From NCBI GenBank assembly GCA_036346355.1, contig CM070571.1, positions 48,504,293 to 48,568,292 of the forward strand: a stretch of 64,000 nucleotides of DNA, given 5' to 3'. Shown one piece after another: positions 33,401 to 44,482 of this stretch. Every line of letters starts with the position of its first letter. Position 1 is the first letter of the stretch. This stretch comes from Rhipidocladum racemiflorum. Its lineage: Eukaryota > Streptophyta > Magnoliopsida > Poales > Poaceae. Under the pieces are notes generated by a model. It did not search any database. It was not told the origin of the DNA and saw only the letters and a program-made list of their open reading frames with translations. The translations under genes and the position numbers were made by a program.

Positions 33401-33917
33401 CTTTACTTGTTTCTACTGCTTTCGAATCTACTTATGCTACTTGTCAAATCTTTATTTCGCAAATATACCTTGAGCTATTCCTTTGTATCAAGCCATGCAT
33501 ATAGTATATTAGTTTGCATTCTGCATGACTTGTCGAGTACCAAGTACTCACCCTTGCATAATACAACACCAGTTGAAGAGGAGACTACACCAGCTTTGGA
33601 GGAGGAGCTCCAAGAGGAACCGTCTACTTAGGGAGCGAGCCCAGTCAGTTGCCTGTGGTATACTGGATGGCGCCATGAAGTTATCTTATTTTCCGCTGCT
33701 ATTATTTCTCTCTTAATAAGTTTCGCCCTGCGTGGCGTATATTTGTAACTTGACCATAAGGTCGAGTAACCAGTTTGGCTATTTAATTAAAGTACTTTAT
33801 TAGTATCGAATGGTATGATTGTGATATTTACCGATGTTAAGACTGTGTGCACTAGCGCGTTCCTGGACTAGTGCTGAATACATAGAGGGTCCAGATTTGC
33901 AAATTCGGGTCCCGACA
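30465..33917 (+). mobile_element. Gypsy1 3' LTR
   Basis: Nearly identical to the 5' LTR for most of its length, with a few short indels. One patch (about 31680-31850, matching 22535-22715) is far more divergent than its surroundings. Contains the same two acidic exon-like segments (32304-32384 and 33573-33631). Confidence 0.95.
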
Positions 33918-33922
33918 GACCT

Positions 33923-36009
33923 GCTGCCCTAGCCTCCCCCACCCCTTGCGCCGCACCCCCCATCCTCCTCCTCTTTCCATCTCTCCCTCCACCTCTCCTC
34001 TCCCTTCCCAAGCGCCTCCTCCCCTAGGTGCTGCCGCCCCTCCCTTCTCCTCCCTTGTGGGCGCACCCCAAGGTCTCCTCCTCGCTGCCAAGGTGCTGTC
34101 CAAGCCGTTGGGAGGAGTTGTAACGAGGAGGATTGGTGGAAACGGCGCGTGGAAGGAAATCGGGGATGGAACGCGAAGGTTTGATCGTTGATTCGTGATT
34201 CTCCAAGAAGGTAATGGGGGAATCTTTTGGGGTCGACCTCTTGCTGCTGTAGAGGGTGAATACCATGTTTTTAGATCAAGGGTTGTGCTGCCATGGGGTA
34301 GAATCTATGAAATCTAGAGTTGTATTCACGTTTTGGTTTGGGCAGATTGGGAACCCGAACTAGGGCAGGCGTTTTCGCCAATTTAGGATTTGAATCTGAC
34401 CGTACGGACTTTTAGGAAGTTGTAGATAATTTCAATATGTTTCCGTTCATATAAAGAACGTTAAAATCCGCCCAGACGTTTGGGAGATATGACCGTTTTA
34501 CCGAGCGATGTCAAATCTGTGACGAGATTGAGACAGTTCGTGTTCAATGTTAGATTAAACAATTTTAGAGGCCGATCTGGCTTTTCTCAATACTTAGGAA
34601 AAGCTAGGAAATTTCCTAAGCTTCGCGATGGTGTACTCGTTTAATCAATTTGGAGTCTTAGAACAGAAGTTATGCCCTTTGGAAGGCTGCTGTCCCGAAG
34701 GGACAGATTTGCTGTTTTCTGATTTTAGGAGTTGTGTTTAAGTCGGGGTAGTGGGATGTATGTGTACTGTTTTATGGGCTTGATTTGAGTGTGTGGCACG
34801 TGTTTGCAGGTGGTGTGCCTCCGGGAGTGCCCTCAACCTCTCGTCACTCCGTTGCCCGCAATTGAAGGCAAGTGTGTTGTGTGGATTGTATGCTATATGT
34901 GTTGCTAGTTGTGCTTCATAGTATTTGGAATAGATAACATGTTGTCTTGCCATGAATTACATGTATTGCTTGATATGAAGCCATTATGCCATGATTTAAA
35001 TGTACTTATTGTTGATAAGTGGATTACATGCCATGTGATGATATGCAATACTCCTATATATGTGTACGTTGTTGTCCATTTTGCATACATGGCATATTTT
35101 CATGGCCAGCCGGTGAGATAAGTCATAACTATTCCGGGAGGGTCGGTGAGAACCGTTATGACTAGTCTGGGACTATTCTTGAGTAAGACCTACATCGTGA
35201 TTCCATCCACTGTGGTGAATGGAAGCGAGTGATAGGCACCCTCCATCTTCGGGATGGAAGGGGGAAAAGGGTGCATGCCGATGGGTGTGCACTCAACCAT
35301 ACCGGTATGAGTTTCCAAGGAGACATGTGCATTGCATTGCATTAATGAAATATGTATATGATGATGTTTATGAGATGACGATGTGAATACTTATGAGTTG
35401 CTCACGAGATGAATACATGGATGCTTAAAAGATGTTTGGAATGCTAACCATGTTGTGTTATGATGTGTTTTTGGAGATTGGTGATGATGGTTTGTTGACT
35501 TGATCTTTGTTTTTCCATTACAATACACTTTGCTGAGTTTTGAACTCACGCTTGTGTTTTATGTTGTTTTTAGGTACCTTGAGATCGGCATGAGGGGAAA
35601 GGGGGAATAGTCACACATCTCCACGTAGTTCACGCAATTGATTCCACAATGGAATCATTTGGAGTCATGACAATAAACTTAATGTGATACAATTGATGTT
35701 TATGGTTTAGATGTGTGCTAGGATTGCCTTATTCGTTTCATTTGGCTAATGATGACCTTGTGATGCTTAAAGTGGACTTATATTGCTTCCGTGTCGCGTA
35801 TTATTGCTGTTTTAGATGTTTCATATTATGTCATATTCTACTATGCTATTATGGTTGCTCGAGATCATGATTAAGCAAAGGAGATGCTGCCGAAATTTTC
35901 GGTTCTAGCAATTGTTCCTTTGCTGTAATTTTCTTTTATTTGTAGTATTTAGATGATACGTAATCTATGTTTGGTAGCATTCAGGCGTATTAGATGCCGG
36001 GGTGTTACA
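33923..36009 (+). mobile_element. Gypsy2 5' LTR, second fragment
   Basis: Resumes at GCTGCCCTAGCC exactly where the 3' LTR continues (41417 onward). It contains GAAGGCAAGT at 34864-34873, paired GTGAGA(T/A)AAGTCAT motifs near 35112, and the stem-loop AGCAAAGGA ... TTCCTTTGCT at 35874-35924. It ends GGTGTTACA. Confidence 0.93.
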
Positions 36010-36011
36010 GT

Positions 36012-36023
36012 TGGTATCAGAGC
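36012..36023 (+). promoter_or_regulatory. Gypsy2 primer binding site (initiator Met-tRNA type)
   Basis: TGGTATCAGAGC two bases after the 5' LTR end. Confidence 0.93.
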
Positions 36024-36350
36024 GGGTTGTAGGTCCTTGGAATGTATATTTTAGTGTCATGCTATAGGGTACAACTAAAATGTGATGTGGAATTACTTAG
36101 AAACATGGCTTAGGATTCAACTAAAATTTTGTTATAGGATAGCAACATTAAAATTTGCAAAAGTGGTATAACTAATTCTACAAAATTGACACACTTGGTT
36201 GCACAGTAGGAGGGGAATTTGGGTTCATCATTGCATTGCGTTGCTTATATGATGAAGGCCATGTTTATGATGATTGATCTTTGCTCTTGATTATATAATG
36301 TTGTGCTTATGTTATGTGATTGAATGTGTGTGTGTGTGACTATAGGAGCT

Positions 36351-36602
36351 ATGCCGAGGGGTAGAGGCCGTGGACGCCGTGGCCGTGGAGGCCAGGGCAG
36401 AGGCTCTCAGGGAGTTGCTGAGTCTGTAGCTGAGGGAAGCGCTTCGCTCAATGCTCATGGGCTAGCGCAGGAGGAGCTTCCGGCGCCACAGTCAGGGGCT
36501 GAGGTACCCGCCGCCAATGCGGACTTAGTTCAGGCTCTGCAGAGGGAGGTTCAGGAGCTGCGCCACACCGTGAGGGCAGCCTGTTTGTGGCGCCTCTCGT
36601 AG
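36351..36602 (+). pseudogene. Gypsy2 gag amino-terminus, ends at a frameshift
   Basis: Starts MPRGRGRGRRGRGGQGRG, an Arg/Gly-rich amino end common in this Gag type, and includes a short coiled-coil helix (NADLVQALQREVQELRHTVR). The frame runs out at 36602. The remaining Gag continues about 20 bases later in another frame, so one frameshift near 36585 splits the gene. Confidence 0.8.
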
Positions 36603-36624
36603 CAGCCCCACTGCCGTCCCTGCT

Positions 36625-38931
36625 GTGCCGGCGCCGGGGATGAGTCTCCGGGAGTGGATGTCCCTCCGTCTCGACACCTTTGACGGAGCGGGCACGCCGG
36701 TCCAGGCCGCAGATTGGCTGCGGTACATGGAGCGGCAGTTCGAGGTTTTGGAGCTGACCGCGGTCCTGAGGGCTCGCTTTGTGGCCTTCCAGCTGAAGGG
36801 CCAAGCGGACATTTGGTGGGAGGGAGTTCTGGCTACTAGAGCCCCCGCTCTCGGACCTGTCACCTGGGAGGACTTTGTGGCTCGCTTCCGAGCCAAGTTC
36901 TACCCAGAGTCTTTCCTCGAGAGGATGGAGCACACTCTGACGACTCTTTCCCAGGGGAAGAGGTCAGTGGCAGAGTATGAGGTGGAGTTCAATAGCGTGG
37001 TGCGCTTCGTGCCGGCTGTGGCAGCCGATGATCGGGAGAAGGCAAGGAGGTTCCGTAGGGGCCTCAACCAGGAGTTCAGAGTTGTCATGGGGGCGACTGT
37101 CCCTCATGACTTCTGCTCCGTGGTGGAGCAGGCGAAGGGCATGGAGCTTGAGTTGGAGCTCTCCAGGGATAAGCAAAACCCTGGTGGTTCGGGGGTTCCT
37201 GCGGCCCCAGATGGGGGCCAGAAGAGGACCTTTGGTGGTGGAGGTGGGTCTTCTCAGCGGCCCACCTTCAAGAAGTTCAAGGGGGGACAGGGCTCCTCCT
37301 CAGGGCCCAAGATGAGGCCGCCCCAGTCATCTTCCCCGAGAGCGACTGTTCGTCCACTGCCCGGGCAGGGTATGATGTGTTTCAAGTGCGGTGGTGAACA
37401 TCGTGCTTCGGAGTGTGGTTGGACCGGCAGTTGCAACCACTGTGGCAAGCCCGGCCACATGGGACGAGTTTGCCGGATGAATCCCGGCAGCATCATCAAG
37501 TGGCAGACTGTGCCTTCTACTCCTGCTCCAGCGGCGTCTTCGAGGGGGTCGGTTCATATGATGGCAGCTCCCGCTCCCCAGCCGAGCGCGGCTTGGGCCC
37601 CCCCGGCGCCTTTTTGGTGCCCGCCGCCGTCGGCTCCTCCCCAGCTACTTCCGCCTCCTCCAGCCTTGTTGGGGCATCAGCCGGGTGTCAGGGCCCCCGT
37701 TGCCTCGGCGCCACCTGGAGTGTACGCCTTGCCGACAGCTGAGTCAGCCGGGCATCCCGAGGTGGTTTCAGGTACTCTACTTGTGGATTCAATTGATGCC
37801 CTTGTTTTGTTTGATTCTGGAGCATCCTATTCTTTTGTGTCGTCGGAGTTTTCTAGTAGAGCAAAGCTGGGAGTTCGTGGATTTGAGTCTGTGGCCGGGC
37901 CGTTCTCCCGGGGTTTGATTGCTAGTTCTTTGGTTTGTCTGGGTTGCACCGTTGCTATTGATGATGAGGTTTTCTTTGCCAATCTCATGGTGATTCAGTT
38001 AGCTCCCTTTGAGGTCATTTTGGGCATGGACTGGTTGCATCAGTACCGTGCCAATATCTGTTGTTTTCGGAGGACAGTTACTTTGCAGGCCCCGTCGGGG
38101 GTGGAGTTGACCTTTCAGGGTGGAGTACCCTCCAGTTCTATCTTCGTTTTGACTATCTTGTTTCCCAGTCGTCGTTTGAGGCATTTGGGTGTTCTCTTGG
38201 CACTTTCTGAAAAGCCATCTTCTTCGATAGTCATTGAGGAGATTCCTGTGGTAAAGGAATTTGTTGATGTATTCCCCGATTATTTGCCTGGTTTGCCTTC
38301 CGTGAGAAGCGTGGAGTTTCGTATTGACCTTGTTCCGGGCACTCGGCCTATTTCTATCTCTCCATACCGCTTGGCTCGTCCTTTTCAAGACGAGTTGAAG
38401 AAGCAATTGGAGGATTTGTTGGCCAAGGGCTTTATTCGGCGTAGTGTATCGCCATGGGGAGCACCCGTCCTTTTTGTTTCGAAGAAGGATGGTAGTTGGC
38501 GCATGTGCATCGATTATCGTGCTCTCAATCAGGTAACAGTCAAGAACAAGTATCCGTTGCCCCGCATTGAGGATCTATTTGACCAACTGAAGGGAGCAAA
38601 GGTGTTCTCCAAGATTGATCTTCAGTCGGGGTATAATCAGATTCGTGTGAGGGAGCAGGACATTGAGAAGACCGCTTTCTCCACTAGGTATGGGCATTAT
38701 GAATTTAAAGTTATGTCTTTTGGACTAACTAATGCGCCTGCTGTTTTTATGGAGGTGATGAACAGTATGCTACACAAGTACCTTGATGAGTTTGTGGTAG
38801 TGTTCATCGATGACATTCTGGTTTACTCTAAATCAGAAGAGGAGCATGAGCGACATTTGAGGCTTGTGTTGAGTACATTGAGAGAGCATCAATTCTTTGC
38901 TAAGTTGAAGAAATGTGAGTTACGGATTTGA
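36625..38931 (+). pseudogene. Gypsy2 gag-protease-RT, frameshifted at its 3' end
   Basis: The Gag capsid segment shows GQADIWWEGVLATRAP, WEDFVARFRAKFYPESFLER and RRGLNQEFRVVMGA. Two zinc knuckles follow (CFKCGGEHRASEC and CNHCGKPGHMGRVC), then a long Pro/Ala linker. The protease keeps LVLFDSGASYSFV with the catalytic DSG and FEVILGMDWLHQY. RT begins SPWGAPVLFVSKKDGSWRMC and includes VVVFIDDILVYSKSEEEHER. The frame ends at 38931 just after LKKCELR. The continuation lies in the next frame from 38915, so a small indel near 38920 breaks it. Confidence 0.92.
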
Positions 38932-39676
38932 AGTGGGTTTTCTTGGCCACATCATCAATCCAGATGGCATATCAGTAGATCCTAGCAAAGTCTCAGCAGT
39001 TCTGGATTGGAAGAGACCTTCCAACGTTAAAGAGGTGCGAAGTTTCCTTGGGTTGGCTGGCTACTATCGGCGCTTTGTGCAGGATTTCTCCATCATTGCT
39101 AAGCCGCTTTCACAGTTGACACAGAAGGGGATGAAATTTCAGTGGACTGCAGAGTGTGAGCGCAGTTTTTGCACTTTGAAGGAGAAGTTAGTGACTGCTC
39201 CTGTTCTTACCCTTCCCGAGCCTGGGAGGCGTTTCACTGTCTATTCTGACGCTTCTCGTTTGGGATTGGGTTGTGTGCTCATGCAGGAGGGCAAAGTGAT
39301 TTCTTATGCGTCGAGACAGTTGAAAAAGCATGAGCAGAATTACCCCACACATGACCTTGAGTTAGCCGCTGTTATGTTTGCATTGAAGATTTGGAGGCAC
39401 TATTTGTATGGTGAGTCTTATGACATCTTCACCGATCACAAGAGCCTCAAGTATATCTTTACCTAGAAAGATTTGAACTTGCGGCAAAGGAGGTGGCTAG
39501 AGTTGATAAAGGATTATGACCTTACTATCCAGTATCATCCGGGAAAGGCAAATGTGGTGGCCGACGCTCTTAGTCGCAAGACAGTGCCCCTGTTGTTGAT
39601 TGCCTTGTTGCTGATTTTGAGCGTTTGGGGGTCTCCTACTGCTTTGCGGGGACCGTGCAAGCTGAAACTCAATTGA
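38915..39676 (+). pseudogene. Gypsy2 RT thumb and RNase H, stop codon inside
   Basis: Starts within the overlap of the frameshift and carries VGFLGHIINPDGISVDPSK, AGYYRRFVQDFSIIAKPLSQ, RFTVYSDASRLGLGCVLMQE and FTDHKSLKYIFT. A TAG at 39464-39466 interrupts the conserved stretch before NLRQRRWLELIKDYD, a place where Gln is usual. After DALSRK (about 39575) the frame shifts again. Confidence 0.88.
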
Positions 39677-39825
39677 TTCTTGAGTCAGCGATTCCCGAGC
39701 GTGTGTGGGAGGCATAGCAACATGATCGTTTGCTTCAGCTGGTGAGGAAACGCCTTGAGGATGGTAAGTCGGGAGACTTTACCATTGATGATGTGGGAGC
39801 TTTGAGGTTTTAGGACCGTCTGTGC

Positions 39826-41097
39826 GTGCCTCAGAAATCCCAAGTGAAAGAGGACATTCTGAAAGAAGCTCATGGCACCCCGTACACGGTCCATCCTGGA
39901 GAGACCAAGATGTACAGGGACTTGAAAAAGAACTTCTGGTGGAAAAGGATGAGAGTGGATATCGCCAAGTATGTGGCGTCTTGTGGGATCTGTCAGAAGA
40001 TCAAGGCTGAGCATAAGCGACCTGCCGGTCTGTTGCAGCCATTGGAGATTCCTGTGTGGCCATGGGATGACATCTCCATGGATTTCGTGGTTGGCCTACC
40101 TCGTACTCCACGAGGGAAGGATGCTGTTTGGGTTGTGGTGGACCGTCTCAGCAAGTCTGCGCATTTCATTCCTATCTGCACTACCAATTCAGCGAGCGAG
40201 TTGGCTCCCATCTATGTGCGGGAGATTGTGAGACTGCATGGTGTACCCAAGACCATTATCTCTGATCGGGATGCGAAGTTCGTCTCCAAGTTCTGGGAGA
40301 GTTTGCAGAGTGCTTTGGGTACGCAACTTCGCCTTAGTACCGCTTTTCACCCTCAGACGGATGGCCAGTCTGAGCGTACCATCCAGACGTTGGAGGACAT
40401 GCTCAGGGTCTGTGTGATGGCGTGGAAGGGTAGCTTGCCACTGGCAGAGTTTGCTTATAATAACAGCTACCATTCCAGCATCCGGGCTGCTCCTTTTGAG
40501 GTACTTTATGGCCGGAAGTGCAGATCGCCACTTTGTTGGGATGCTGTGGGAGAGAGAGCAGTGCTTGGTCCAGACTGGGTTCAGCAGACAGTCGATCGTG
40601 TGGCAGAGGTGCGACAGAACCTTCTCGCAGCACAGAGCAGGCAGAAAAGTTATGCTGACATGAGAAGGCGGGATTTAGAGTTTGAGGTGGGTGACAGTGT
40701 GCTCTTACGAGTGTCTCCTACCAAGGGTGTGGTACGCTTTGGTACCAAAGGAAAGCTTAGCCCGAGGTATGTTGGGCCATTTCCTATTTTGGCTCGAGTC
40801 GGAAAGTTGGCTTACCGCTTGGAGTTACCGGAATCGATGCAAGGAGTTCACAATGTGTTTCATGTTTCCATGTTAAGGAAATACTTGCATGATCCGGAAT
40901 TGGTGGTGCTTGAGCAGGACCTCACCTTCGAGTCCTGTCCTGTGGAAATTTTGGGGACTTCAGAGCGGGTGATGAAGAACAGGACGCTTAAGTTTGTCAA
41001 GGTCCTGTGGTCACATCAGACCGAGAGAGAAGCGACTTGGGAGCTAGAGTCTCGTATGCGCGAGAAGTATCCCGAGCTTTTCGTCTCAGGTAGGTGA
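39826..41097 (+). pseudogene. Gypsy2 integrase with chromodomain-like C-terminus
   Basis: A 423-codon open frame covers the integrase: zinc region ending VASCGICQKIKAEHKRPAGL, catalytic residues in MDFVVGLPRTPRGKDA, KTIISDRDAKFVSKFW and TDGQSERTIQTLEDML, then RFGTKGKLSPRYVGPFPILA and VFHVSMLRKYLHDPE. The last 60 residues (VEILGTSERVMKN, then WSHQTEREATWELESRMREK) are a chromodomain-like fold thought to guide insertion to heterochromatin. The domain itself is uninterrupted. Upstream in the same frame stops at about 39715 and 39812 cut it off from RNase H. Confidence 0.9.
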
Positions 41098-41166
41098 TGT
41101 GAAAATCTAGTTATCCTTCGTTTTGCTGGGTTCCGTTTTGGTGCGTTTTAGATTCGAGGTCGAATC

Positions 41167-41185
41167 CTGTTGAAGGAGGGGAGAA
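41167..41185 (+). promoter_or_regulatory. Gypsy2 polypurine tract
   Basis: TGAAGGAGGGGAGAA precedes the 3' LTR. The phrase CGAATCCTGTTGAAGG is shared with gypsy3 (CGAATCCTGTTAAGGG before 57676). Confidence 0.8.
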
Positions 41186-42148
41186 TGTGACACCACAGAT
41201 TGTCCTAAACTTATAAAATGAGAATTATGAGGACCAAACATTATGAAATATGTTATTCAAGGTTAAAACCACATGGTTTGGGATTTTTATTTCGTTTCGG
41301 ACCGTTTTCGGGCTTTTGGGCCGCTCCGGGGATGTGTTGGCCTTAGGGGGAAACTTGGTGGGCCGAGTGGTGGGTTTTTCTTGGCCCATGAGGGGGTGAG
41401 GAGGGGGGAGAGACCTGCTGCCCTAGCCTCCCCCACCCCTTGTGCCGCACCCCCCCATCCTCCTCCTCTTTCCATCTCTCCCTCCACCTCTCCTCTCCCT
41501 TCCCAAGCGCCTCCTCCCCTAGGTGCTGCCGCCCCTCCCTTCTCCTCCCTTGTGGGCGCACCCCAAGGTCTCCTCCTCGCTGCCAAGGTGCTGTCCAAGC
41601 CGTTGGGAGGAGTTGCAACGAGGAGGATTGGTGGAAACGGCGCGTGGAAGGAAATCGGGGAAGGAACGCGAAGGTTTGATCGTTGATTGGTGATTCTCCA
41701 AGAAGGTAATGGGGGAATCTTTTGGGGTAGACCTCTTGCTGCTGTAGAGGGTGAATACCATGTTTTTAGATCAAGGGTTGTGCTGCCATGGGGTAGAATC
41801 TATGAAATCTAGAGTTGTATTCACGTTTTGGTTCGGGCAGATTGGGAACCCGAACTAGGGCAGGCGTTTTCGCCAATTTAGGATTTGAATCTGACCATAC
41901 GGACTTTTAGGAAGTTGTAGATAATTTCATTATGTTTCCGTGCATATAAAGAACGTTAAAATCCGCCAAGCCGTTTGGGAGATATGGCCGTTTTACCGAG
42001 CGATGTCAAATCTGTGACGAGATTGAGACAGTTCGTGTTCAATGTTAGATTAAACAATTTTAGAGGCCGATCTGGCTTTTCTCAATACTTAGGAAAAGCT
42101 AGGAAATTTCCTAAGCTTCGCGATGGTGTACTCGTTTAATCAATTTGG
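41186..42148 (+). mobile_element. Gypsy2 3' LTR, first fragment
   Basis: Starts TGTGACACCACAGATTGTCC and matches the 5' LTR through both of its fragments, proving the gypsy1 insertion point. Cut by a solo LTR after TTTGG. Confidence 0.93.
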
Positions 42149-44477
42149 TGTGACACTACGTTTTGGTGTGACATTACAAATTGCGAAATTAGAGAAGAAA
42201 ATCTTACGGCTTGAGGTTACTCGCGTTTTTGGGCCTTTTGAAGCGTTGTGACACCACGGAGTGTCGTAACCTTATTTAACGTGCATGATAAGGTTAATAA
42301 CATTATGAGATGTGGAATTAAGGTTAAAACTATAGGTTATGGAGGTTAATAGCTTTTAGGGCCGTTTAGGGCCGTTGGTTTTGGGCCTTCGAGTTTTGGG
42401 CCTTGGTGGGCTTTGGTGGGATGGATTAGGTCTCCGTAACGGACTAGGATTGTGTTGAGGGCTGGTAAAGGGCTTCCCCAGCCCCTTGAGCCCCATGCAG
42501 CATTGGTGCGCCTCTCCCTCCTCCTCCCTCCTAAGCCCTAGCCGCCACCCCTCTCCCTCTCCCTCTTGTGCGCCTCCACCTCCCCCTTTGCCCCATTGCT
42601 CCCCACCTCTCCACCACCTCTCCTCCACCCCCTTGCTTCCCTAGGGTGGTCTCCACACCTCTGCACCTTGTGGATCCATCCGTTGGAGCGAGGAGCGTGG
42701 AGCGAGGAGCGATCCGCGAGGAGATCTATTGGAGATTCGTTCGTTGGGCAAAGGTATGATCATGGGGATCCTTGGGTTTGATCTAGGTACTGTTCTTAGG
42801 GTGTTTATGAAGTTTTTTGATCAATTGGTGGTGCTGGGTTGGAGTTCTTTGGGTTAGATCTAGACGTTGCCACGTTTCTGTTTTCGGGCAGATTGAGCAG
42901 TCGGGCTAGGGCTCGAGTTTTTGTCGATTTAGAATCCGAATCTGTCCGTACAGACTTAAAAGAAGTTGTATATAATTTAATTATCTTTCCGTGGACATAA
43001 AGCACGTTAAAATCCGATCAGCCGTTTGAAAGTTATGGCCGTTTTACCGAGCGTGTTAAAATCTGTGACGCGATTGGAACAGATCGTAGTAATCTGTAGA
43101 TTAAACAATTTTAGAGTCCGAATCAGTCTTTCCGTATAACTAGAAAAAGGTAGGAAATTTCCTAAGCTTCGCGATGGTGTACTCGTTTAATCGATTTGGA
43201 GTACCAGAACTCAAGTTATGGCCTTTGCAAGGCTGCTGTCCCGCCGGGACAGAACCTCTGTTTTTAGGTTTGCAAGTAGTGGGCAATGTCGGGTTAGATG
43301 GGGATTTGTGTACTGTTTTGCGAGCATTATTGTGAGTGTGTGATGCCTAAGTGCAGGTGGTGTGACACCGGGAGTGCCCTCTACGTCCCACAAATCTGTC
43401 GCCCGCGGTTGAGGCAAGTGTGTTGTAATGTATAGCGGATTGTAGGTTGTTTGTTGATATTGGGTGAAAGATTGAACACTTGCTATGCTCACTTGCCATG
43501 CTTGCTGTTTTCCAATGAAATATTGAGTATGATTATAATGGTTCGATGCCATGTGTTTATATTTGTCATGATGAGTTGCCATATGTTTATGTACATGTGA
43601 AATATGATAATTGGCATAGTTGCATGCATGACATGTTACATGGCCCGGGCGGTGAGAAAGTCATTAACTAATCCGGGAAGGTCGGTGAGAAAGTTATGAC
43701 TAATCCGGAGAGCCATTAGAGTAAGTCCTACATCGTGATTCCATCTACCGTGGGTTGTGGAAGCGAGGAGTAGGCACCCTCCATCTTCGGGATGGAAGGG
43801 GGGAGAGGGTGCACACCGACGGGTGTGTACTCAACCATACCGGTATGAGTTTCCAAGGAGATATGAGCATAACATTGCATTGCATTGCAATACATATTTA
43901 ATGATGATGATGTTGTTATGTGCTCAAGTATGAGATGTTATATGTGATGTAAGGTATTATTGTCTTGTAAATGATCTTGTTGTCCATTACAATATGCTTG
44001 CTGAGTTTTCGAACTCACGCTTGTGTTTTATGTTGTTTTTAGGTACTTTGAGATCGGCATGCGGGAAAAGGGGTCTAGCTACACTTCTACACGTAGCTCC
44101 ACCATCATAGTCCATAATTAATCACTTGGAGACATGATATTAAGAGTTGTGCCATAAACTTAATGTAGGGTTTAATTTAGCATGCTTGTGATTCCTTATT
44201 TGCTTGGTTATAGCTTATGAAGTGGTTGAGCATGCTTTTATTGGCGTAATTTGATGATATATCCATTTATGTTGATGTTTTATTTGTCGTGTGCTATGAC
44301 ATATCTTGCCATGATATTGATATTGTGTTAATTCATGTTAAAACAAAGGAGATGCTGCCGAAATCTCGGTTTTTAGCATGTGCGCCTTTGCTGGAATTTA
44401 TGTTTAATTGTGGTATTTAGATGTTGTTTAGCTTATGTTTGGTAGCATTCAGGCATATTAAATGCCGGGGTGTTACA
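42149..44477 (+). mobile_element. Solo LTR of a gypsy2-related family inside the gypsy2 3' LTR
   Basis: 2329 bp flanked by TTTGG (42144-42148 and 44478-44482), beginning TGTGACACTACG and ending GGTGTTACA. It has no primer site, coding region or second LTR. It shares the module set of the gypsy2/3 LTRs: CAGGTGGTGTGACACCGGGA, GAGGCAAGT, the paired GTGAGAAAGT motif and the CAAAGG ... CCTTTG stem-loop at 44344-44390. Solo LTRs arise by recombination between the two LTRs of one element. Confidence 0.9.
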
Positions 44478-44482
44478 TTTGG

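Larger units (their letters stand above)
21338..33917 (+). mobile_element. Gypsy1: chromovirus-type Ty3/gypsy element with 3.4-kb LTRs, nested in gypsy2
   Basis: 12.6 kb. LTRs 21338-24755 (3418 bp) and 30465-33917 (3453 bp) start TGTAACACCCC and end CCCGACA. GACCT duplications lie at 21333-21337 and 33918-33922. Primer site 24760-24772, polypurine tract AAGGGGGGAGG ending just before 30465. The internal 5.7 kb holds an upstream ORF remnant, a decayed gag and protease, and an almost intact RT-RNase H-integrase frame. It is among the youngest insertions: both LTRs align closely over most of their length. Confidence 0.95.

Noticed and set aside
37999..38406. Minus-strand frames opposite gypsy1 and gypsy2 pol (e.g. 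26626-27084, 36448-36933, 37999-38406)
   Set aside because: Shadows of the plus-strand polyprotein genes with no motif of their own.
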